Part shown: positions 55,003 through 64,000 of the stretch, in pieces
Layout of the letters: each line of letters begins with the position of its first letter
How positions within the stretch are numbered: position 1 is the stretch's first letter
Assembly: GCA_026545765.1 (NCBI GenBank)
Contig: CM048844.1
Span: 62,113,035 to 62,177,034 of the forward strand
DNA length: 64,000 nucleotides
Source of the DNA: Plantago major
Lineage: Eukaryota > Streptophyta > Magnoliopsida > Lamiales > Plantaginaceae
Direction: 5' to 3'
Notes under the pieces: model-generated
The model's input: the letters and a program-made list of their open reading frames with translations, nothing else
Told to the model about the DNA's origin: nothing
The model's database searches: none
Made by a program: the position numbers and the translations under genes

Positions 55003-56186
55003 TCATGAGACAATAATTTAGAGTCTCATTTGGTCCTTTTTAGCGGTCATTGTGAGTCTTCGTCTTTAGTTTTTCAATGATTTTTTTACGTTTTTATGCT
55101 TTGGTGTTTTTGTTTTATTTTGTGGGAATTAGTGATTTTGAGCCAAAGGTGAAAAAAGGAGAGCAACCATGCTTGCCGCGGCGAAGCATTTTGCTCACCG
55201 CGGCGAGATTTTATGAGGCTAGCATTAGGACTATTGAAGAGGCTCGCCGCGGCGAAGAAATTTGCCCGCCGCGGCAAGATTATGCGAATCGATATACATT
55301 GCAGCAACAGAAGACTACTTGGCGAAAATTGCTCTTAAGTAGAGTCGTTTCCCATATGTTATTTTTTCCTTATTACTTTAGAATTGGGACTTCTTCCTAT
55401 AGACTCTTTTAACCTAGTTCTTAGAAAAGCTCCAATACTCATACTTTGACATTGTTACATTCTTGGAGCTTGGTTTTCACCTTGTTGAATCATTGATATC
55501 GAATTCTTGGTAATATCTGATAATTCTCTATTGTTTATCTCAATTTGTGTTTGTTATTGCTTATCGAATTGTATGATCTTGCATGCGATTATCAACATGT
55601 CTATGTTTATCATATTGAATACCTTGAAATCTTTGATCTTTGCTTCTACCATGAGCAGCTAAACCACTTCGAACTCGGTAGTTATGTGACAGTTCTGCGT
55701 ATCCGTTTCTATGATTAGGATTCGTTCATATAGGTTCGTCTAGTTCAAAATCTTCGTAAAAACCTTCAATCCAATATGCTAGTTCAAGACTTTCAAAATC
55801 GTTTTCGGTTAAGGATCGTGGATTGACGACCCACGATTTCTCTAGCTGAAAACATTCAAATAACGATTGGTTGAATTGGATTGATTGATTTATGTAAACC
55901 GACCGTGTGACAAGTATGAACGATTTCCCTAGAGCGAATTAGCATTACTCGATCATAACTACTGTGTTCTCTTCTCTTTGTCAAAAAACCATTTATCTGC
56001 TTTTCTGTTTTCTAGTTATTAGAAGTAATCAAAACTAAACAAATCAAACCGTTTTCACAAGTGACTGTTTGCTTTCAACTACTTAGTAGCTTAATTGGTT
56101 CCTTTGCGAACGATTTTGTGGATAGCATTGTCTGTCTACAACAACTGCTTACTGCTTATTTTCTAAGTATTAATTTGAGCACATCA
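55003..56186 (+). repeat. C 3' LTR
   Basis: It starts near 55003 (ATGAGACAATAATTTAGA) and ends GAGCACATCA, followed by TAAGT (56187-56191). A CGCCGCGGCG word cluster is at 55170-55280. It pairs with 19706-20900. Confidence 0.85.
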
Positions 56187-57458
56187 TAAGTAAAATGTGG
56201 TATGTAAATAACACAAATCTTTATAGTGGTATCTGAAGGTGGGGTAATCCCTCAACTAATCCACTCGCCCTTTCTCAGGACTTGAATTCACTAAGATAAG
56301 ATAATGAGTTCCCCTTACAAAATCCTATCTCTTAATCCCTTTTAACAATAGGTTCGCAACCAAGTGTTCCCCCTGAGTTATTCCCTGGTTTTCACAACCA
56401 AGTACTTCCTCTACTCAGTAACCTTTGAGCTATTCCTCAGCTTCCAAAGCCACGTACTTCCTATGCTCCACGCCTGTCTAGTGTTAGTTATTGTAGTTTT
56501 TCAGATGAGCAGGCTCTTATAACTTATATTGTTATTAATTTTAGAGTGCTCTTATAGAATCAACCTTACTTAATACACTTTTCAATGTATGGTAAGTTCT
56601 TCTTTACTGACCCAAGTCTTGATGTTGTTCAAGAGAATGAATCTCAGATATCAGTCGCAACTATATCTTTTGGATTCAACTCCTTCACAATATGCAATTC
56701 TTGTTAAGGATCAGGACACTTAGAACTTTCGTACTACTTAGAATTCAAGAGCTTTAGTAGAAACAAAAAGCTAGAAAGTAAGTAGGTAGAAGGCTTGTAT
56801 GCTTGAAAGCATATCGCAAGTGATGTTCAGTCTAAGTTGTAAGTGTATCTTTCAAGCATTCTAAGTGGTGATATTTATAGTTGAAAATCATGTCGTTTGA
56901 ATAGTATCCATTAGGCACAATGAAATCCAAACTATTCATATCTGAAGATAGTACGGTAGTGAGCTTTGTCTCTTGACCGAGATTTCCTCTTTTGCTCAGA
57001 CATCTCTGTCTGTGTAATAATTGCACTTTACAAACTCTTGTCCTGTAGTATCAATGGAACAATGCAAGCTTTCTGAGGCTTTGCAACTCCTTACTCAGTG
57101 ATCATTATGCATCAGAGACCTATTGAAATACTAGTCTTCCAAAGATACTTAATTTCTTCAAGGTATCTGTGAAAAGATATCTGAGGAGACATTTCTCCTT
57201 AGTCTTCAGCAATCTTGAGCAGTCTTCTGATCTTCAATAATGAGCTCCTTCTGTTGGATGCTTGCTTCTGGGTCTTTTTTAATGATATAAAAATTACATT
57301 AAGAGACCTAACATCCTATACAAGATTTGCTAGACTAAGATACTCAGTAAGCTTCCTCATTTACTATGTTCAAGTGAACTAAGAGTACTAGTTACCTTTC
57401 TGAGCTAAAGTAAGTCATTAGGGTTTACTGATCAAAATCAAAACAGATATACCTAACA
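56187..57458 (-). repeat. Sirevirus H 3' LTR, larger part
   Basis: Continues the LTR begun at 19505. It ends ATACCTAACA (TGTTAGGTAT on the minus strand). It holds two hairpin units (about 56370-56470: GGTT-ttcac-AACC and AGCTT-ccaa-AGC) and TATTTATA at 56872-56879, the minus-strand TATA box. Confidence 0.82.
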
Positions 57459-57710
57459 AATTTCCCCCTTTTTGACCAGTCACCTATGACTATCAAAAAA
57501 CCTTTCATGATCTGGACGAGGAATCAATCCTACACTTAAACATTTCTTATGATCTTTCATTTCTTTTATTTAAGTGCAGAAAGTAAATATCAACCAAATC
57601 ACAAGGTGTGATCTTTGCTGACAAGTTATCTTTTCATTAAAATTATATATGAGAGTAAGTTCATCAGATAATTACAGTGACTACATAGATAACTTTTAGA
57701 ACATAAACAG

Positions 57711-59075
57711 TGATGAGCCTATACTTTAGAGTCTCATCTCGTGTTTTTTAACGTGTTTTGTGAGTCCTTATTTCCATTTTAAATGTTTTTTGGACGTTTT
57801 TATGTGTTTTGTGTTTTAGTTGTGTTGTGCAGATTGTGTCATGATTCAGGTGTTTTTGGAGTTATCATCGAGTTTTGAGTGCCCAGGAGTTCCATAAGTT
57901 GATTCCAGCTGCAAACTACATGTTCTGGCTCATTTTGGGGAAAAAGGAGCCAGACGTGTCCATGTATCAATCTCAGACGCGTCTGAGTAGCTTGCAATCC
58001 AGACACGTCCAGCAAACCGGTCTAGACGCATCTGTGCAGGTCGCAGAAAGCCAGACGCGTCTACAACCTATTCTAGATGCGTCTGCACAGCTCGCATATT
58101 CAGACGCGTCCAAGATTCAACTCCACACGCGTCCAAGTCATTATACAGATGCGTCTCCAGACGCCGCAATTCCAGACGCGTCTAAGAATCGATTTTAGAC
58201 GTGTCAGGGAACCTTTTTTAGCGAGTCTTTGTTTTTTATTTACTCGATTTTGAACATGAAAAAACATATTCTATTCTACGTTTTTTACTCTCAAAGGCAA
58301 GAACACACCCTAGTTTCATTCACTTCCCTTGGTTTCTCATTGATTCAATCTGTAATCGTATACTTGATCATGGATTCATACTTTGAGGTTAGATTATAAA
58401 TCTAAGCATTCTTTCTTTCGCAATTTCATACCTTGTGATTGATTTATTAGTTATATGCTTATCTTATTCTCTTGTATGTTTAATTCAATTGTGATGATCA
58501 ATATGCATATTACTGATTCGATTATGAGTAGCTAAATCTTTAGTGAATGCGGTAGTGATGTGGGATTAATCGAATTAGGGTTCTAACCAGGAATCGTTCA
58601 TACATATTAAGCTAAACTAAGATCTTCTTAAAATCTTTAATTCAGCAAGCTCACGTCTCAAACCTTCAAATCATTTTGGTTAAGAATCAATCGTCTGACA
58701 ATCGATTGATTTCACTACTTCTAGATTTTCAAATGATGTTTTGGTTAAACTGAATTAATGCTTTTCTGGACAAATAACCGTGACAAATGTATGAACGATA
58801 GGTTTAACCTTATATTCGATTTCTCTGAATTGCTACTGTGTTCATTATTTCTCTTCTTTGATCAAAACCTTCTTTTAGTTTATTTAGTTTTATGAACTTC
58901 GATCATTCTAAACTCAACTATTTCTACTGTTACTGCAAACTGTTACGTTTACACTTCGAAACGCTATAGTTGCCTAGTTAGCTCCTTGAGAACGATCTCG
59001 TAGTTAAATCCTGTTTTACAACAACTGCTTTAGTTACTTTTTATTTTTGATACGAGTACTAATTTCAGCACATCA
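57711..59075 (+). repeat. D 5' LTR (1365 bp)
   Basis: It starts TGATGAGCCTATACTTTAGA and ends CAGCACATCA, followed by the primer-binding site. An ACGCGT word array is at 57953-58206. Confidence 0.86.
57953..58206 (+). repeat. CAGACGCGTCTG word array, D 5' LTR
   Basis: About 12 copies of AGACGCGTC(T/C)-like words, perfect palindrome core GACGCGTC, spaced about 15-25 bp, about 240-500 bp from the LTR start. The region stays open as a reading frame of about 107 codons (57875-58198). Confidence 0.88.
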
Positions 59076-59079
59076 AATT

Positions 59080-59097
59080 TGGCGCCGCTGCCGGGGA
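59080..59097 (+). promoter_or_regulatory. Primer-binding site of D
   Basis: TGGCGCCGCTGCCGGGGA; one mismatch to the tRNA-Asp complement. Confidence 0.85.
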
Positions 59098-59224
59098 GCT
59101 AACTCCTACTTTTGTGTTTTTAAGTTATAAATATTTTTGTTTGTTTTGTATGTGTTTATTTTGGGCTAACAGAAACTAAGCATCAATTAAGTTATTGTGA
59201 GTCTATGTAGTTGTTACCACAGGT

Positions 59225-60120
59225 ATGATGGGAACTGAAGTCCACAATACCAGCAATGCTCTTACCTTACATAAGTTCAGAGACTACATGCAACCAAACC
59301 TGATCAAACTAGTCGGTCCGTCGGTGGTGTTGTCTAAGAATGCCCGGAACTTAGACATTAAGCCTCACCATTATAACATCATGCCTAGTTTCAGTGGGAA
59401 TGATAATGAAGACATCATGAGATTCCTAAGGAAATTTGGGTCTTGGGTTAGTAGGATACCACTAGTTGATGGGAGTAGTGTAACTGATGAGGATGTCAGA
59501 ATGAAGGTATTTCCGATGTGTCTCCAAGGTTTGGCCAAGACATAGTTGCTTAACCTTCGAGAGGGGTCGCTATCTACATGGGATGATATCTACCGGAGCT
59601 TTATAGGGAAGTATTACCCTCCCTCAAAAACGTTAGACCCAGGCAGGAGGAATTCCCAATTTAAACAGGAACATCATGAGACAATGCATGAGGCACGTGA
59701 GCGATTCCAACACCTTCTTGCCGAATGCCCCCACCACCGTTTTGATGAGATGACCTTATGCCAGAGTTTCTATGGGGGGCTGAATCCAAATGAGCTGTTG
59801 CTAGTCGACATGAGCCTTGGCGGGTTGATAATAACTAGTACAACATCAAATATTGAGGAAGCATTCGACAGGCTGGCTACTGCATCTCGACATAGGATGA
59901 TGCGAGACAAGCATGCCCCCTCCAATCCTCCTCCGAAAACTCAAGATTTCGAAGGCATTATGATAGCCCTCATGGATAGAATTGAAGCCCTTGAAGAGTC
60001 ACAAAAAAAGAGTGGAGGATGTAATTGTTTCACTCAAAGCGAGAGATCAGAAGAGAGAAGTCGAGAATCCCTCGATTATTACGGAGAGAGTGTTGGTGGC
60101 AGAACTATATGTCGACGTGG
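59225..60120 (+). pseudogene. D gag
   Basis: Words: HHYNIMPSFSGNDNEDIMRF, DEDVRMKVFPMCLQGLAK, STWDDIYRSFIGKYYPPSKT, EARERFQHLLAECPHHRFDE, LCQSFYGGLNPNELLLVDMS. This is Athila/Tat gag from the front to the FYGGL region. The end is charged with a short cysteine word (GGCNCF). It made the capsid. A small number of breaks. Confidence 0.84.
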
Positions 60121-60144
60121 CTGAGAAGGTGGCTTCCAGTATAA

Positions 60145-60890
60145 GTGATTAGGTGGCATGTTGTAGGTGTGGACACCGGGTTGCAACACGAAGAAAAAGA
60201 AGCCGTGAAAAGTGGTAAGAACTCAGTTCGTGAGGAACCTCTAAAACCTCACAAGGATGATGAGAGTGTGATTGCTCCGGTGGTGGAGAACCATGTGGTT
60301 CAGGTAAGGAAGGGTGATGAGAGCACTGACGCTCCGATGGTGGAATCTTCTCCACCAGTTATTTTGAAGGGTGACAAGAGTTTGAGTGACGCCATGAGTT
60401 TGGATTTAACACTAGGTATTGGACAGTTTGAGGGAGTAGTTGGTACAGTTGACACTGGTGCTTGTTGCAATGTTATGACCTTTAGTACCTATGAGGAGCT
60501 TGGATTGAAAGGCATGGTGCCTATGAAAGCTAGGATGCTACTAGCAGATGGGTCTGAGTAGGCCTATGGGTATCGTCAAGGATGTCACCGTGAGATTAGA
60601 TGGAGTGCATGTCATCCTGGATTTTGTGATTATTTATTCGGCCAGGAAAGAAGGGCGAGAACTAGGAACGGATGTGCTGCTTCAAGGATGACCCTTCATC
60701 AACACCACCTGCATGGTGGTGGACTTGCTCTCTCGTACCTTCACTTTTGAGGTACATGGCCAGCAGTGCAGGTTACGAGCCTATTCTGAACCTCATGTGT
60801 CTATTTCGCAGGATTTGGCCAAAGTGCATGTGGGGTCATACACTGGCCCCCTATATGTTTATTCTCACTAGTAGGGGCATAAAATAGCGA
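60145..60890 (+). pseudogene. D protease region
   Basis: DAMSLDLTLGIGQFEGVVGT, then VDTGACCNVMTFSTYEELGL is the aspartic-protease centre (DTGA). It is followed by MVVDLLSRTFTFEVHGQQCR-like words. Acidic repeats rich in DDESVIAPVVE come before it. No RT follows. Broken. Confidence 0.75.
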
Positions 60891-62179
60891 GGAGGGTGAA
60901 CTTCCAGAGTACCCGTTAACCAATACGGAAGAGTCTTGTACATGACTATAAAGGTACAACCCTTGTAAGATGTTTTCTCTTACCTTTCTGATGCGTGGGG
61001 ACAAGCTTCTCTTTGTTAGGGAGGGAAAGATTTCTTCCTGTATGTATTTCTGTTTCCTTTTTGTGTCTCTGTCTTGGTTTTCGTTTTCCCTATGTCTTTC
61101 CTTTGATTCTGAGTTAACTTCTATGTCGAGCCTCCATTGCTTGTGTTAAACCCGCTTGATGCTTATGTTTTGTGTATTTATTAATCAGTAGTGGGGGCAT
61201 GAAAAATTTTATAAGTTTGTTTCCTCTATAAAAAGGAAGTCTAGTTAGTTCTATGGTCCGAAAATCCTGTGAGAAGCCTTTCCTGCTCATGAAAAAATTT
61301 TGTACCAGCATTGTATTGTGTGATTTCTGGGTAGAGCAATTTCTTCTTTTGAGTCATAGCGCCACTTCATGCTTATGAGAACTCTTAGTAATCTGGGATG
61401 ACGAACGACAAATTTCTTTTTGATGATTTCCACCTTGTGACTATTGCTGGAACTGTAGGTTTGTTTTTTCTTAGAGTCCATTTGCTGCTCCCTAAAGCTA
61501 TTTACATTTGAGTCTCGGGGTGGATCTATGGTCTTAATTGATCACCATTGGTCATGTTGGGCGTGTTATAAATACTACCACATACCGGCGTGGCTTAAAA
61601 GCTACATGTCTGCGAGGTTGATGGCATGTACACCAAACGGACACGCACAAAAGTGCGGACCTTCAGTAAAACAGACACCTCTAAAACATTGAGACAAAAA
61701 GAGCCCTTTTAGGCCATGAAATGATTATGCAGTGCAGTCCTGTTTGAATATTTGGATGAATAATTTTGAATTTAGGGAGCAGCTTCAGTCTTTAACCCTT
61801 GAATGTTGAGTCGCCTGCCAAAGTCCTTTTGGACCCGATGAATTGACTAATCTTAACATAAGGTATTAGTGGCACCTTGTAACGAGAGTTACCGCCTAAC
61901 TTTACTTTTGAGCATCTTACCCTACTAGACACTTCCAGTTGTGTGAGAGTGGCTTAATTTAATACCTATTAGGGACTGTCGGACTAGGTCTAAGTTCTTT
62001 TTACGTAGGAAACAAAGTTGTTCGATTTTCTCTTTGTTTACTACTAACGTTAGTGAAAATTAAAAACTTTTGCATCCTTTGGGTTTACTGTTAGCATTGT
62101 TGGCTCGGTAGCTTGGTCGTTTAACTCCTTTGTGCTTGTGTGTTTAGTGTATAGTCGAGTCTAGTTAGTTTGTTTGCTT
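60891..62179 (+). other. D 3' non-coding region
   Basis: No gene. Related to C at 53651-55002 (GAGTCTCGGGGTGGATCTAT, CACGCACAAAAGTGCGG). Short purine-rich words (AGTGGGGGCATGAAAA) lie near 61190. Confidence 0.65.
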
Positions 62180-63449
62180 GAAGAGTCTCATCTCGTGTTT
62201 TTTACTGTGTTTTGTTAGTCCTTATTTCCATTTTATATGTTTTTTGGATGTTTTTATGTGTTTTATGTTTTAGTTGTGTTGTGCAAATTGTGTCATGATT
62301 CAGGTGTTTTTGGAGTTATCATCGAGTTTTGAGTGCCCTGGAGTTCCATATGTTGATTCCTGATGCAAACTACATGTTCTGGCGCATTTTGAGGAAAAAT
62401 GAGCCAGATGCGTCCAAGAATCAATCTCAAACACGTCTGGGTAGCTCGCAATCTAGACGCATCAAGCAAACCGGCCTAGACACGTCTGTGCAGGTCGTAG
62501 GAAGCCAGATGCGTCTAAAACCTATTCCAGATGCATCTGCACAGCTCGCATATTCAGACGCGTCCAAGATTCAACTCCAGACGCGTCCAAGATTCAACTC
62601 CAGGCGCGTCCAAGTCATTATCCAGCGGCGTCTCTAGACGTCGCATTTCCAAATACGTATAAGAATCGATTCCAGACGTGTCTAGGATCCTTTTTCAGCA
62701 AGTCTCTGTTCTTTACTTACTTGACTTTGAACATGAAAAAACATATTCTATTCTACATTCTTTACTCTCAAAGGCGAGAACAAACCCTAGTTTCAATCTC
62801 TTTCCTTCGTTTCTCACTGATTCGATCTGTAATCGTATACTTGATCTTGGATTCATACTTTGAGGTTAGATTATCAATCTAAGCATTCTTTGTTTCGCAA
62901 TTTTCATCCCTTGTGATTGATTTATTGGTTCTATGCTTTTCTTGTTCTCTTGTATGTTTAATTCAATTGTGATGATCAATATGCATGTTCTTGATTCGAT
63001 TATTCGTAAAACCTTTAATTCATTATGATCACGTCTCAAACCATCAAATCATTTCGGTTAAGAATCAATCGTCCGACAATCGAATTTCACTACTTCTAGA
63101 TTTTCAAATAATGTTTTGGTTAAACTGAATTAATGCTTTTCTAGACAAATAACTGTGACAAATGTATGAACGGTTGGTTTAACCTTATATACGATTTCTC
63201 CGAATTGCTACCGTGTTCATATTTCTCTTCTTTGATCAAAACCTTCTTTTAGTTTATTTACTTTTATCAACTTCGATCATTCTAAACTCAACTATTTCAA
63301 CTGTTACTGCAAACTGTTATGTTTACACTTCGAAACGCTATAGTTGCCTAGTTAGCTCTTTGAGAACAATCTCGTAGTTAAAGCCTGTTTTACAACAACT
63401 GCTTTAGCTACTTTATATCTTTTTTATGAGTACTAATTTGAGCACATCA
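62180..63449 (+). repeat. D 3' LTR
   Basis: It starts near AAGAGTCTCATCTCGTG and ends GAGCACATCA. It repeats the 5' LTR, with the ACGCGT word array at 62403-62685 and an open frame of about 102 codons (62329-62637). Confidence 0.83.
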
Positions 63450-63532
63450 AACAACAAAAATAAAAAATTACACAACCACATAGGACTACAGGATGTTCCT
63501 AGTGAGCATCCTACAAGTTGGTCTTCAAGTCT

Positions 63533-63763
63533 TCATGTTTGTCGGCTTCCATCATCTAGGTATTTAAAGTCATCATATCTGATAATGTCATGAGAGTAAT
63601 CAAACAGGTAGGTTCTTACAACCATTTCCACTCTTCTTGAGAACTCAACATTATCTCCGTAAGATTTTGTGGGTCTTCTCTTGCTAGTTTGTTCGACCCA
63701 GTAGTATCTTTGCCCAGATCCAAGCATGATCAAATTGAATGGGACACATCTTGAATCATTCAT
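63533..63763 (-). pseudogene. Tail of Sirevirus H post-pol ORF
   Basis: The minus strand reads CVPFNLIMLGSGQRYYWVEQ and VEMVVRTYLFDYSHDIIRYD. It lies between the D insertion and the LTR at 63817, in the region that follows pol in Sireviruses. No match in A or S2 was seen; those copies lose or lack this end. I do not recognise a function. Confidence 0.45.
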
Positions 63764-63816
63764 AGATTGTCCTCAGATACTTTAGATCTTGCTGGTAATC
63801 TTCTTCAGTGAGGTAG

Positions 63817-64000
63817 TGATGAGCTAAAATTATACTCTAAAAAAGCAATTAGAGATTAAGCTGTAGTTGCAGACTAAAGCTTAACTGGTGATCGATCTCT
63901 AGGGAATTAATCAAGCTACGTAGCAGTGAGAGTAAACAGATACTTGCCAGTAACAGCTGATTGATGGTTTTTGTATACTTCTAACTAGATTAATTAAAGC
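63817..64000 (-). repeat. Athila-like LTR I, entering at right edge
   Basis: It starts TGATGAGCTAAAATTATACTC, the reverse complement of the Athila LTR end (compare GAGTACTAATTTCAGCACATCA in D). It contains GATCGATCTCTAGGGAA and CTACGTAGC words of the LTR 3' part. The rest lies outside the window. Confidence 0.65.

Larger units (their letters stand above)
19706..56186 (+). mobile_element. Athila-like non-autonomous element C (split, 4.7 kb of own sequence)
   Basis: Two LTRs of the same family (19706-20900 and 55003-56186) are flanked on the outside by the same 5 bases, TAAGT (19701-19705 and 56187-56191). They lie inside one continuous Sirevirus LTR, so they bound a single insertion. Own parts: 5' LTR, tRNA-Asp-type primer-binding site (20905-20922), gag start (to 21136), an extra ORF (52900-53650), a long 3' non-coding region and the 3' LTR. 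No RT or integrase of its own is seen. The interval 21137-52880 is filled by E and S2. The two LTRs differ by several percent by eye (roughly 6-9%), suggesting an age of a few million years. Confidence 0.82.
57711..63449 (+). mobile_element. Athila-like gag-protease element D (non-autonomous, 5.7 kb)
   Basis: Two LTRs (57711-59075; about 62180-63449), a tRNA-Asp-type primer-binding site (59080-59097), gag, a protease region and a long 3' non-coding region. No RT, RNase H or integrase is seen, so it would have depended on enzymes of a relative. It lies in the 3' internal part of Sirevirus H. The flanks AACAG (57706-57710) and AACAA (63450-63454) may be an aged target duplication. The coding part carries about three breaks. 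The LTRs differ by several percent by eye. Confidence 0.85.
19505..63816 (-). mobile_element. Sirevirus H, 3' part, split by nested insertions
   Basis: A minus-strand Sirevirus whose 3' LTR is in two parts (19505-19705 and 56187-57458). They join at the duplicated target TAAGT around element C. The polypurine tract (complement of TTTCCCCCTTTTTGACC, about 57461-57477) and a short internal stretch (57459-57710) follow. The internal sequence resumes at 63450 after element D and carries the tail of a post-pol ORF (about 63533-63763, PFNLIMLGSGQRYYWVEQ). Another LTR interrupts it at 63817, and the rest lies off the window. Own sequence in view is only about 2.1 kb. Confidence 0.8.

Noticed and set aside
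57953-58206. Regularly spaced ACGCGT words as a CRISPR-like or satellite array
   Set aside because: Spacing is irregular, units are only about 10 bp, the array is inside an LTR and is repeated in the other LTR of the same element.

Overview
The window looks like an intergenic, transposon-packed stretch of a eudicot plant nuclear genome. It is AT-rich. Almost every recognisable protein belongs to a plant LTR-retrotransposon lineage (Copia Sirevirus/Maximus-like, a second Copia, Athila-like Gypsy, Tat-like Gypsy). There is one CACTA transposon end and only one host-type gene, an F-box/LRR gene at about 10.5-12.2 kb. No RNA gene, CRISPR array or prokaryotic signal was seen.

Layout. 1-1661: 3' end and 3' LTR of a plus-strand Sirevirus (B), lying in an older Sirevirus LTR piece (1662-2339). 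2340-9866: minus-strand Sirevirus A (integrase, RT, RNase H, repeat spacer, long post-pol ORF region). 9867-13766: the only host-like island, with the F-box/LRR gene. 13767-14066: CACTA end. 14067-19082: plus-strand Athila-like material (F: pol, LTR, primer-binding site, gag), followed by a minus-strand Athila-like RT scrap (19083-19504).

From 19505 to the right edge is a nested stack. Sirevirus H (minus) has its 3' LTR split by Athila-like element C (19706-56186, target duplication TAAGT on both sides). C contains a minus-strand gag-only Athila-like piece E (21137-24925) and Sirevirus S2 (24926-52880). S2 is interrupted by a degenerate Copia J (28514-44694) and by a solo LTR K (47652-49663, duplication TCGGC). 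J is interrupted by Tat-like element G (30675-44333, duplication GCTAT). H is also interrupted by gag-protease element D (57711-63449) and, at the right edge, by another Athila-like LTR (I, from 63817). At its deepest the nest has five levels: H, C, S2, J, G.

The most unusual content has three parts. (1) The Tat element G carries an antisense accessory gene region with its own TATA box and a plausible 5'-UTR intron between integrase and the 3' LTR. (2) Sirevirus LTRs carry arrays of a roughly 42-bp unit whose small hairpin stem changes sequence from unit to unit while staying base-paired. (3) Each Athila-like family carries a GC-rich cluster of short, mostly palindromic words at a similar place in its LTR, with a different word in each family. 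All retroelements look like fossils carrying several breaks each. Ages are rough inferences from LTR comparison by eye.
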